DNA from: Dickeya dianthicola NCPPB 453
GTDB lineage: Bacteria > Pseudomonadota > Gammaproteobacteria > Enterobacterales > Enterobacteriaceae
Direction: 5' to 3'
Assembly: GCF_000365305.1 (NCBI RefSeq)
Contig: NZ_CM001841.1
Location: 497,551 to 561,550 of the forward strand
DNA length: 64,000 bases
Shown here: positions 35,757-43,951 of the stretch, one piece after another
How positions within the stretch are numbered: the first letter of the stretch is position 1
How the letters are laid out: each line of letters opens with the position of its first letter
Position numbers and translations under genes: made by a program
The notes under the pieces: generated by a model
What the model saw: the letters and a program-made list of their open reading frames with translations, nothing else
The model's database searches: none
Told to the model about the DNA's origin: nothing

Positions 35757-36956
35757 ATGTCGTTAAGCGCAAATTCAGATGCCGTTTCCTATGCCAGCGT
35801 TACCGGCGTCAAAACCGCGGCGGAAACCGGCGACCGTATTGAGTGGGTTAAATTGTCGCTGGCGTTGCTGCCGCTGGCGACGCCGGTGAGCGACGCCAAA
35901 GTACTGACCGGGCGCCAGAAGCCCCTGACCGAAGTGGCGATTATTATTGCGGAGATTCGCTCCCGTGATGGGTTTGAGGGGGTGGGGTTCAGTTACTCCA
36001 AGCGTGCGGGCGGTCAGGGGATTTATGCCCATGCCAAAGAGATTGCCGATAATCTGCTGGGGGAAGACCCGAACGATATCGATAAAATCTACAGCAAGCT
36101 GCTGTGGGCCGGCGCGTCGGTGGGGCGCAGCGGCATGGCCGTGCAGGCCATCTCTCCTCTCGACATCGCGCTCTGGGATATGAAAGCCAAGCGCGCGGGG
36201 TTGCCGCTGGCGAAATTACTGGGCGCGCACCGAGATTCGGTCCAATGCTACAACACCTCCGGCGGTTTTCTGCATACCCCGCTGGAGCAGGTACTGAAGA
36301 ATGTCGCGTTCTCGCGGGAAAGCGGCATTGGCGGCATCAAGCTGAAAGTCGGGCAGCCCAACACCGCGGAGGATATTCGCCGTTTGACCGCGGTCCGCGA
36401 GGCGCTGGGCGATGATTTCCCGTTAATGGTGGACGCCAACCAGCAGTGGGATCGGGAAACGGCGATCCGCATGGGGCGCAAAATGGAGGCCTTCAACCTG
36501 ATTTGGATTGAAGAGCCGCTGGATGCCTACGACATAGAAGGCCACGCGCAGCTGGCCGCTGCGCTTGATACGCCGATCGCTACCGGCGAAATGCTCACCA
36601 GCTTTCGCGAGCATGAGCAGTTGATTCTGGGCAACGCCAGTGACGTTGTGCAGCCGGATGCGCCGCGGGTGGGCGGGATTTCGCCGTTCCTGAAAATCAT
36701 GGACCTGGCAGCCAAACACGGCCGCAAACTGGCGCCGCATTTTGCAATGGAGGTACATGTGCATCTGGCTGCCGCCTACCCGCTGGAGCCCTGGCTGGAG
36801 CACTTTGAATGGCTCAACCCGCTGTTTAACGAGCAGCTTGAACTGCGCGACGGGCGCATGTGGGTGTCGGATCGTCATGGTCTGGGTTTTACCCTGAGCG
36901 AGCAGGCCCGTAAGTGGACGCAACTGAGCTGTGAATTTGGCAAATACGCCGGGTAG
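35757..36956 (+). CDS. L-talarate/galactarate dehydratase (enolase superfamily)
   Basis: Cytoplasmic Mg-dependent acid-sugar dehydratase. 399 residues with close similarity over its full length to the characterised Salmonella enzyme: N-terminal capping domain (DRIEWVKLSLALLPLATP), the catalytic KLKVGQ, metal ligands around MVDANQQWD, WIEEPLDAYD and ATGEML, and the general-acid His in LAPHFAMEVH. The start at 35757 (MSLSANSD) matches the homologue and has GAGGG upstream; an earlier in-frame ATG is far from any RBS. No aldarate transporter or aldolase is adjacent. Confidence 0.92.
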   Translation: MSLSANSDAVSYASVTGVKTAAETGDRIEWVKLSLALLPLATPVSDAKVLTGRQKPLTEVAIIIAEIRSRDGFEGVGFSYSKRAGGQGIYAHAKEIADNLLGEDPNDIDKIYSKLLWAGASVGRSGMAVQAISPLDIALWDMKAKRAGLPLAKLLGAHRDSVQCYNTSGGFLHTPLEQVLKNVAFSRESGIGGIKLKVGQPNTAEDIRRLTAVREALGDDFPLMVDANQQWDRETAIRMGRKMEAFNLIWIEEPLDAYDIEGHAQLAAALDTPIATGEMLTSFREHEQLILGNASDVVQPDAPRVGGISPFLKIMDLAAKHGRKLAPHFAMEVHVHLAAAYPLEPWLEHFEWLNPLFNEQLELRDGRMWVSDRHGLGFTLSEQARKWTQLSCEFGKYAG

Positions 36957-36965
36957 CCGTCTGAC

Positions 36966-37003
36966 GCCGTTGTCAATGAGGTTTGCCGTTATCAGTGAGG
37001 TTT
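36966..37003. repeat. 19-bp tandem repeat x2 after the dehydratase gene
   Basis: Units at 36966-36984 and 36985-37003 differing at two bases (unit 1 gccgttgtcaatgaggttt), ten bases after the stop codon. Confidence 0.9.
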
Positions 37004-37037
37004 AATAAGCCGCCGCCGGTCATAGTACATAGCAACC

Positions 37038-37047
37038 GGGGCGGCAG
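37038..37047 (+). promoter_or_regulatory. JUMPStart/ops-like element (tentative)
   Basis: GGGGCGGCAG matches 9 of 10 bases of the ops core (GGGGCGGTAG) through which RfaH acts on long polysaccharide operons. It lies about 300 bases before the first gene. The changed base is one RfaH is thought to read, so function is uncertain. Confidence 0.3.
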
Positions 37048-37100
37048 ACAAACAGCTGTCTCGACCTGATTGGCGAAATTTTATTCTTTATCGATTATCA

Positions 37101-37129
37101 TAGAATAATTATAGATAATAATTATTCTA
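37101..37129. promoter_or_regulatory. AT-rich 12-bp perfect palindrome in the EPS leader
   Basis: TAGAATAATTAT and ATAATTATTCTA separated by AGATA. It could be an operator or an AT-rich silencing element. Confidence 0.45.
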
Positions 37130-37349
37130 TAATTTAATAATATTTAAATAAATAATTTATATGAATGACTAGGGTGAATAATTCTATTTTATAAATTAAT
37201 AATTATTGTAGAAAACGCTGGCGGTTTGTGCTTTTTACTACATTTTTTTTGAGATTACTCTGATTGTCGTTTTAAATTTTGCTTATGTGATATATTATCC
37301 GAAACGGAGAGGCGTCAATAATAAAAACCTAATGGATTATGATTAAAAA

Positions 37350-38756
37350 GTGTCTAGTAATCAGATAAGAATTTCCTATGGAAATGACTTTTTCATTATT
37401 AAGCTGATGGATTTTTTATCAATCAATTTGACATTAATAGTCAGCGCCAGACTATTTTTGATGGGCGCTTTCGATGATGTTATTATGATTAGCCTGCTAT
37501 TTTCCACCTCTTTTTTACTTATTGGTGAATATACCGGCTTATATCATCATGGGCTTAAAAATATGCAATTCCGCGGACAGAGAAGACTGTGGAGTTCCGC
37601 ATTCTTGTCGGTCATCTTTGTGGAGGTGGTCAGGAGTTATGCCGGTACGCTGTATTCGTTAGGGCTGTTGCATCATCTCGATAACATCTATTTTTCCGCG
37701 ACGCTGTACTGGTATATTCTTTCGCTATGCGGCCTCTGTCTCACGCGTTTCATTACGTTTAAATTTACGACTAAAAAACGGATGCGAATTGCTATTGTGG
37801 GCTTAACACCCGGCGGGTTAGCGGCGGAAAAAGCATTGCTCAAAGAGTATGCCAACATGCAGTTAGAGCTGGCTTTCTACGACGATCGCAGTCCATCTCG
37901 TTGCGGTTATCTGTTTAAGAGCCCGTTTAACGGCAAGGTGAGCGAGCTGGTTGAAGAAGCCAAAGCGGGCAGAGTGGATGAGATTTATATTGCGTTGCCG
38001 ATGATTGCGCTAAAACGCATTCGCTATTTTCTGTCAATAATGTCCGATACTACGGTTGATACTTACATCATTCCCGACCTTTATTCCTACAGCTCGTATG
38101 TATCGCAGTTTCGTTCTATTAATAATATTCAGACCCTCAGTATTTTTAGATCGCCCTTTGATGGCATTGGTTCCGTTATTAAGCGCGTTGAGGATTTGGT
38201 GATTGGCGGCGTTATTACGCTGATGATTTCGCCATTGCTGCTGCTGATTGCTGTTGGTATTAAGCTGACGTCACGTGGTCCGGTGTTATTCAAGCAGGAT
38301 CGTTACGGCCTGAGCGGCAACAAAATCAAAGTGTGGAAATTCCGCTCGATGCACGTGATGGAAAACGCCGGCGTTGTGACGCAGGCGACGAAAAACGATC
38401 CGCGCGTTACGCGTTTTGGCGCCTTTTTACGCCGGACTTCGCTGGATGAACTGCCGCAATTTTTCAATGTATTGCAAGGGACGATGTCGATTATTGGCCC
38501 GCGTCCTCATGCTGTCGTGCATAACGAACAGTATCGTCAATTGGTAGAAAACTACATGATTCGCCATAAAGTGAAGCCTGGAATTTCAGGGCTGGCGCAG
38601 GTTAATGGTTACCGCGGCGAAGTGGATACCCTCGATAAAATGGAAAAACGGGTTCACTACGATATAGCCTATATTCAGAGCTGGTCTCTTTGGTTGGATA
38701 TCAAGATTATCTTTAGAACCATTTTCAAAGGCTTTATCGGTGAAAATGCGTACTAA
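37350..38756 (+). CDS. Undecaprenyl-phosphate sugar-1-phosphate transferase (WcaJ/GumD type)
   Basis: Starts EPS repeat-unit assembly by moving a hexose-1-phosphate to the lipid carrier on the cytoplasmic face. 468 residues: four N-terminal membrane helices, a CoA-binding-like Rossmann domain (IAIVGLTPGG), one more helix near residue 285, and the catalytic sugar transferase domain with VWKFRSM, RRTSLDELPQF and the PRPH motif. The start is a GTG with a poor RBS; the frame is closed by a stop two codons upstream, so little else is possible. First gene of a 12-gene co-directional operon. Confidence 0.88.
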   Translation: MSSNQIRISYGNDFFIIKLMDFLSINLTLIVSARLFLMGAFDDVIMISLLFSTSFLLIGEYTGLYHHGLKNMQFRGQRRLWSSAFLSVIFVEVVRSYAGTLYSLGLLHHLDNIYFSATLYWYILSLCGLCLTRFITFKFTTKKRMRIAIVGLTPGGLAAEKALLKEYANMQLELAFYDDRSPSRCGYLFKSPFNGKVSELVEEAKAGRVDEIYIALPMIALKRIRYFLSIMSDTTVDTYIIPDLYSYSSYVSQFRSINNIQTLSIFRSPFDGIGSVIKRVEDLVIGGVITLMISPLLLLIAVGIKLTSRGPVLFKQDRYGLSGNKIKVWKFRSMHVMENAGVVTQATKNDPRVTRFGAFLRRTSLDELPQFFNVLQGTMSIIGPRPHAVVHNEQYRQLVENYMIRHKVKPGISGLAQVNGYRGEVDTLDKMEKRVHYDIAYIQSWSLWLDIKIIFRTIFKGFIGENAY

Positions 38757-40032
38757 ATTAATCATTGTAGCTGGAATGATAATACCCTGTCCCTGCCTGG
38801 CTGACCTGATACCGAAATCGCATATCGGCATTGCCGGTATTGATTTTCAAAGCCAGGTTGGTCTGGATTATGGGCATGAGAATAACGTGACCTATCAGGC
38901 TGATGATCAAGACGCGGTGAGTGCTGATTTTCAGAGCGTCAGGCCAATGATTAAAGCCATCGGCGCGCGTTATCAGGACCAATATCTGTTGATGTATTCC
39001 GGTGATTATCGGCGTTACAACGGCGATCCGGCGGATAATTACACCGATCATTTTTTTCGCTTTAATGGCGCATGGCGTTACGGGCAGATGCATGGGTTAA
39101 CGCTCAGTCTTGATGATTCTCTCGGGCATGAGGTGCGTGGGCGTGGTATTACCGAAGGCTTTCGACCACAGCAGTTCAGCGATTTCGGTATTCATTCGCC
39201 GCTGAGTACCACGCTTTTTAACAGCGAATTACGTTACAGTTATGGTGCCCTGAAAGGGCGCGGTAAAGCCGACGTCGCGCTGCTGTTTAGAAAGCTGCGT
39301 ATAGGCCGCACGGCGGATATTAAAAATACTGATATTGATTTCTATAACTATATTCTTGGGCAGGAATGGCACGAGAACGGTTTGATCGCAGAATTATCTG
39401 ACCAATACTCACTGGCAACGCGCTTTCGCTACCGCTTTATGAGTAATCAGCGACGTTATGAAATCGATTCGCAAAAAGACAATGATGAGTATTATCTGGA
39501 ATACGGTATCAAATCGCAGCTTACGGACAAAACCCGTGTTGATGCCAATGCATCCTGGCTATACAAGACATTCAACAATAACCCAAACTCCAGAGATTTC
39601 AGCGGTGTAAACTGGGATATTCAGGCTGAGTGGCAACCGCTTAAACAATCCGTTTTTACTGTACATACGTCGCAGCGTATTAAAGATCCGTCAGAAATCG
39701 GCGGCTATATCATGGTTTCTAAATACGGCATCGCCTATCAACATTTTTGGCTGGTCGATCGTTTCTCCACCACGTTTGACTATTCATACCTGACAGACAG
39801 TTACAAGAATTACCCGAATGATCGTAAAGACAGAAATAGGGTGTTCACATTCGCCATGAACTATAACTTCAGGCCCTCTATTAACGTTGAATTAAAATAT
39901 CAACTGAACACGCTACATTCCAATCAAGATAGCGATTCTTTCTTCATTGGACCTGGCGGCGATCGTCAGGTCGTCAGAACGCTGGGTCATGATAATTCCC
40001 TGATTATGTTTACAGCTAAGGTACAGATCTAA
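38746..40032 (+). CDS. Outer-membrane beta-barrel protein of the EPS exporter (BBP2/Wzp-like)
   Basis: 428 residues with a signal peptide (MRTKLIIVAGMIIPCPCLA) and then a long series of alternating-hydrophobicity strands rich in Tyr, Trp and Phe, ending in FTAKVQI, as for an outer-membrane barrel. It belongs in type with the BBP2 porins of polysaccharide loci. It directly precedes a short export lipoprotein that lacks its own outer-membrane segment, so this protein probably supplies the channel. It overlaps the preceding gene by 11 bases; a GTG two codons upstream is possible. Confidence 0.72.
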   Translation: MRTKLIIVAGMIIPCPCLADLIPKSHIGIAGIDFQSQVGLDYGHENNVTYQADDQDAVSADFQSVRPMIKAIGARYQDQYLLMYSGDYRRYNGDPADNYTDHFFRFNGAWRYGQMHGLTLSLDDSLGHEVRGRGITEGFRPQQFSDFGIHSPLSTTLFNSELRYSYGALKGRGKADVALLFRKLRIGRTADIKNTDIDFYNYILGQEWHENGLIAELSDQYSLATRFRYRFMSNQRRYEIDSQKDNDEYYLEYGIKSQLTDKTRVDANASWLYKTFNNNPNSRDFSGVNWDIQAEWQPLKQSVFTVHTSQRIKDPSEIGGYIMVSKYGIAYQHFWLVDRFSTTFDYSYLTDSYKNYPNDRKDRNRVFTFAMNYNFRPSINVELKYQLNTLHSNQDSDSFFIGPGGDRQVVRTLGHDNSLIMFTAKVQI

Positions 40033-40033
40033 C

Positions 40034-40591
40034 GTGAAAATAATAAAACTGTGCATTTTTCTGTGCCTCAGCGTCTGGTTGGCGGGATGCACGCTGTCGA
40101 ATCCGCGGCAGATGGATAAACCTGACAACGGAACAACCGGTTATCAGTTAGATGAAGGCGATTCTGTCAATATTCTGGTGTACGGCGAGCCGGAGATGGC
40201 GATGACATTCATGTTGGATAAAAGCGGCGAGATAACCTTCCCTTATATTGGTCAACTGGTGTTGAAAGGGAAGACGCCAGGGCAGGTGGGCGAGGAGTTA
40301 GCCAACCGCCTGCGCGGCGACTATCTGCAAAACCCGATGGTGACGGTCAGCATCGCCGAGTTTCGGAAATTCTATATCACCGGTGAAGTGGTGAAGCCGA
40401 ACGGATATGCCTATGAACCAGGCTTAACCGTTGAAAAATCGCTGGCGCTGGCCGGCGGATTTACCGATCGCGCAGACCGCAAAGATGTGAGTATTCGCCT
40501 GTCGAATAGCAATCAACTGATTGAAAATGTTGATGTAAGGCACGCCGTTCATCCCGGTGACACCGTGATTGTCGGTATGAGTTTTTTCTGA
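40034..40591 (+). CDS. Short polysaccharide export (OPX) lipoprotein, GumB type
   Basis: 185 residues: lipoprotein signal with lipobox LAGC, the poly-export domain (YQLDEGDSVNILVYGEPEM) and one SLBB domain (YITGEVVKPNGYAYEPG). It is about half the length of Wza and lacks Wza's C-terminal outer-membrane helix, so it cannot form the pore alone. GTG start at 40034, one base after the barrel gene's stop. Acts in the periplasm between the co-polymerase and the outer membrane. Confidence 0.88.
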   Translation: MKIIKLCIFLCLSVWLAGCTLSNPRQMDKPDNGTTGYQLDEGDSVNILVYGEPEMAMTFMLDKSGEITFPYIGQLVLKGKTPGQVGEELANRLRGDYLQNPMVTVSIAEFRKFYITGEVVKPNGYAYEPGLTVEKSLALAGGFTDRADRKDVSIRLSNSNQLIENVDVRHAVHPGDTVIVGMSFF

Positions 40592-40593
40592 CC

Positions 40594-42726
40594 ATGAGTC
40601 TATCTATCGTGGAGAATGGCAGAAAACTGGAAAGCAGCATCGATTTCTCCAAATTTGCCCAGGAGATCAAACAAAACGGCTGGAAGATAATCCTGGCCGG
40701 CCTGATTATGGCGGTGGTGGCTTATCCGCTGATTCGCATGATCACGCCCAAATATGTATCGACGGCAACGGTGTTGCTTAAAGCGCAGCAGGATAACGTT
40801 TCGCCTTTGCCGCAGGTTGATGGCTATGATTCCACCCGCAGCGGCTATTACGAAACCCAGTATGCGTTGATGCAGTCGCGTATCGTGCTGGAACAAGCCG
40901 TGCGGGACGCCAGGCTGGACCAAAACCCTGCGTTTAACGGCGCGGCTGACAAAAACGCGGATAACCGTGGCGATGAGCAACAACGAGTGGATAGCGCGCT
41001 GAACGAAATAGTGAAAAACCTCACGATCACCGGCGTTCGCACCACACATCTTGCCACTATCTCATACGAATCGGCGTCGCCGGCGCTGTCGGCCGACATC
41101 GCTAACAGCGTGGCGCAGGCGTTTATTAGCTATACGGCTAAGCAAAAGCACCTCAAAACGTTGAAAGCCAAAGCGTTGAACCAAAAACAGATGGAAGAGG
41201 TATGGCAGCAAATCGTCGAGCAACAGGCCACCATCGACCAATTTTTGAAGAAAGAAGGGTTACTCACTTTCCGTGGCGTGGACGGCTTTGAAACAGAACA
41301 ACTGGGGATCGTCACCACGAAGTTAGCGGATGCTACCCAGCGCCGCATCAGGGCGGAAACGAACTACAACAGCGTGCGTTTGAATGCCGGTGCATCGCTG
41401 GAAAACGTGATTTCTCTGCCTGATATTTCTAATCATGCCCAAATTCAGGATTTACGCATTGCGCTGATTCAGGCCCGGCGCTCTTTATATGACTTACGTA
41501 AACGCTATGGGATGAAACATACCAAAATATTGGAAGCCGAAGCCCAGGTTCAGGCGATTGAGGAACAGACTCACACCGTGTTATTCGAACTGGAAGCAGG
41601 GCTGAATAAGCAATATCAGGCGGCGTTGCGGGATGAAAAATACTATCAGCAACTGTTGAATCAACAGAAAGCGGATTTCCAAACGTTGGCGTCTAAACGT
41701 GATGAATACAACAACCTGACCACCGAGCTGGATAAAACAAAAGAGCTGTATAAAGCGCTGTATCAGCGCACCAAAGAGCAGACGCTGGCGGGTAACTATT
41801 TAGAGCCGGACGCGATACTTTACGACCCCGCCGTGCCGGCTGAGCATCCGTCGAAACCCAATAAAGCGATGCTGCTGGTGATGGCCGTCATGCTGACCCT
41901 GATTTTCTCCGTGGTTTACTTCATCGTAAAAGCTGCGCTGGATAATTCAATCAACAGCATCAGCCAGATGAAAAAACGCCTGAATGTGACGCCGGTGGGT
42001 GAAATTCGTACCTTTGCCAATGGCGTGAAGCGCTCGCAGGCTGTGCGTTTGATAACCAAAGCGCCGCTGGACGCCGATATTGTCCACAGCATGCGAACCC
42101 ACATTTTGCTATCGCATCCATCTTGTCAGGCCATTGCCGTCAGCTCGACAGAGCACGGCGAAGGGCGATCGTTGCTGGCGCATTTGCTGGCGACATCCTT
42201 CAGTGCTGACCAAAAAACGCTGCTTATCGATCTGGATTTCTTTAATGACGGCGGGTTGACGCAAGATTTGGCGCATCCTGGCGCGAGTGGCGTGGCGGAG
42301 CTGTTGCAGGGGCAATCGGCGCTGGATGCCGCACTGGTGACAATCAGTGACAATTTAAGTTTCCTGCCGCGTGGTAATGCCTCGATATCGTCTTTACTGA
42401 TGCTGTCGTCCGAACATGTCGTGACCTTGATGGCTGAACTGAGAACGCGTTATCAACGAATTATCGTTGACGTGGCCGCGGTGAATCAAACGCAGGATAG
42501 TCAACTCATTAGCCGGGTGATAGACGGGGTGGTTTTTGTGCTGAAAGCCGGCGAGTGGCGTGCAGGCGATGTGCTTGGCGCCATTGAGAAAGTTAAACAC
42601 CATCACGCGGAGCTGATTGGCGCGGTAATGAATCAGGTTGCGGATAGAAACCTCGAAACCAAAGAGGGAATACGTTCCCTGAACCATCACATGAATGCGT
42701 TAATCAACAGTACCGGTCACCTGTGA
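40594..42726 (+). CDS. Polysaccharide co-polymerase (Wzc/GumC-like) with degenerate tyrosine-kinase domain
   Basis: 710 residues. Wzz-type N-terminal domain with TM1 near 33-52, a long periplasmic coiled coil (about 190-400), the proline-rich TM2 region near 425-450, then a cytoplasmic BY-kinase-like domain from about 500. In true kinases the Walker A is PGEGKS/T; here it reads EHGEGRSLL with Arg525 in place of the Lys. The Walker A' is LLIDLDFF, Walker B is IIVDVAA, and there is no C-terminal tyrosine cluster. It is therefore probably a chain-length/export scaffold without kinase activity. Its stop codon lies in a 17-bp repeat. Confidence 0.87.
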   Translation: MSLSIVENGRKLESSIDFSKFAQEIKQNGWKIILAGLIMAVVAYPLIRMITPKYVSTATVLLKAQQDNVSPLPQVDGYDSTRSGYYETQYALMQSRIVLEQAVRDARLDQNPAFNGAADKNADNRGDEQQRVDSALNEIVKNLTITGVRTTHLATISYESASPALSADIANSVAQAFISYTAKQKHLKTLKAKALNQKQMEEVWQQIVEQQATIDQFLKKEGLLTFRGVDGFETEQLGIVTTKLADATQRRIRAETNYNSVRLNAGASLENVISLPDISNHAQIQDLRIALIQARRSLYDLRKRYGMKHTKILEAEAQVQAIEEQTHTVLFELEAGLNKQYQAALRDEKYYQQLLNQQKADFQTLASKRDEYNNLTTELDKTKELYKALYQRTKEQTLAGNYLEPDAILYDPAVPAEHPSKPNKAMLLVMAVMLTLIFSVVYFIVKAALDNSINSISQMKKRLNVTPVGEIRTFANGVKRSQAVRLITKAPLDADIVHSMRTHILLSHPSCQAIAVSSTEHGEGRSLLAHLLATSFSADQKTLLIDLDFFNDGGLTQDLAHPGASGVAELLQGQSALDAALVTISDNLSFLPRGNASISSLLMLSSEHVVTLMAELRTRYQRIIVDVAAVNQTQDSQLISRVIDGVVFVLKAGEWRAGDVLGAIEKVKHHHAELIGAVMNQVADRNLETKEGIRSLNHHMNALINSTGHL

Positions 42727-42757
42727 GTTTACGAAAAAGATGAGTTTACTAAAAAGC
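42724..42757. repeat. 17-bp tandem repeat x2 over a stop/start junction
   Basis: Units at 42724-42740 and 42741-42757 (unit 1 tgagtttacgaaaaaga). The co-polymerase TGA begins unit 1 and the flippase ATG (42740) spans the boundary with unit 2. Confidence 0.85.
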
Positions 42758-43951
42758 GTTTCTACCATTGCGGGTTCATCGGTGGTTTCACAACTGATTG
42801 GCGCGTTGTCTATCTGGCTGATTTCACACAAATACAACATGGCCGAAGTGGGAATCTACGCGCTGAGTTACAGCATCGTGTTGGTAGGGGCGCAAGTTTG
42901 TACCTTTGCATCACAACTGCTGATTCCAAAACAGCAAGACAGTGAACTGGCGCAGAGCGTGGTGTTCAGCACGTTGCAGAGTCTGCTTACCGCGGTGCCT
43001 TATGCGCTGCTGACCGCATGGCTGTTCCAGCGAAATGTGTTCTTTCTCTACCTGCTCACCCTTTCCTATGCGTTGGTGCTGATCTCGGAGAATTTGTCGC
43101 TGCGTGCGGGTAACTACCGTTTTCTAGCTTTTCAGCGACTTGCCGTTTCGGCGGTGGTCGTGCTTTCGCTGGTGTTCACTTCGCATACCGCCACGTTTTA
43201 TTGGTCCTGGGCCTGCGCCATGATGGTGCTAATTAGCGGCTGTATTTTGCACTCGTTTACTATTCACACCATTACGCTCAGAAATTTTAGTCTGCAACGT
43301 AATATGGCGTTCTTTCATCAGCATGTTCACCATCTCACCCGCGTTGGCAGCGCCGAAGTCCTGGCGATGGTCAACAATAATTTGCCGGTTATGTTGATTA
43401 ACTTTTGGTTTTCCGCGTTGACCGCGGGTTATTTTTCCGTGGTAAGCCGCTTTTGTTTGGCTCCGGTGGTGATCATCGGTAATGCGGTGCGTAACTCTAT
43501 TTTTGCAACCTGGTCTGCCGATTTTAGAAATAAGCGCTTCAACTATGCGGAATTCAAAAAAGTTCGTCTGGTGTTATTGATGTCAGGGACTGTCTGCACC
43601 CTGGGGGTATTTATTTTCTATCCGTTGGTGATGCATCTGTTTTTTAGCGAAGAGTGGATTAACTCCATTCCGACTTCTCGCTATATGTTACCTTACTTAT
43701 TTCCTGCGCTGGCGGTGTGTCCGCTGACGGTGATTGAGCTTATATTTGGTTCTCATCGCTATTTTCTGCGTATTCAGTTAGAACAGTTGAGCATTGTGTT
43801 AATCTCTTTTGTGATTGTGCCTTATTTTTATAATCACTATGCCACATCGATAATTCTGTTTTCCGTGCTGACGTTTGTACGCTACGCGTTTATTTATCTC
43901 AAAGTAAATAAACGCGCTAATGGGCTGAAAAATATGATGTCGGAATCATGA
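42740..43951 (+). CDS. Wzx-type oligosaccharide flippase
   Basis: 403-residue inner-membrane protein with about 12 helices, starting with the MOP-superfamily pattern (TIAGSSVVSQLIGALSIWLIS). Function: moves lipid-linked EPS repeat units across the inner membrane. It overlaps the next gene by four bases (ATGA). It could only be confused with other MOP exporters; the operon makes Wzx the best call. Confidence 0.8.
   Translation: MSLLKSVSTIAGSSVVSQLIGALSIWLISHKYNMAEVGIYALSYSIVLVGAQVCTFASQLLIPKQQDSELAQSVVFSTLQSLLTAVPYALLTAWLFQRNVFFLYLLTLSYALVLISENLSLRAGNYRFLAFQRLAVSAVVVLSLVFTSHTATFYWSWACAMMVLISGCILHSFTIHTITLRNFSLQRNMAFFHQHVHHLTRVGSAEVLAMVNNNLPVMLINFWFSALTAGYFSVVSRFCLAPVVIIGNAVRNSIFATWSADFRNKRFNYAEFKKVRLVLLMSGTVCTLGVFIFYPLVMHLFFSEEWINSIPTSRYMLPYLFPALAVCPLTVIELIFGSHRYFLRIQLEQLSIVLISFVIVPYFYNHYATSIILFSVLTFVRYAFIYLKVNKRANGLKNMMSES

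Larger units (their letters stand above)
36957..37349. other. AT-rich leader of the exopolysaccharide operon
   Basis: About 390 bases between the dehydratase and the first polysaccharide gene. It starts with a 19-bp tandem repeat and a GC-rich hairpin, has an ops-like 10-mer at 37038, then turns strongly AT-rich with a perfect palindrome at 37101. TATATTAT at about 37290 is a possible -10. No gene seen. Confidence 0.6.
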
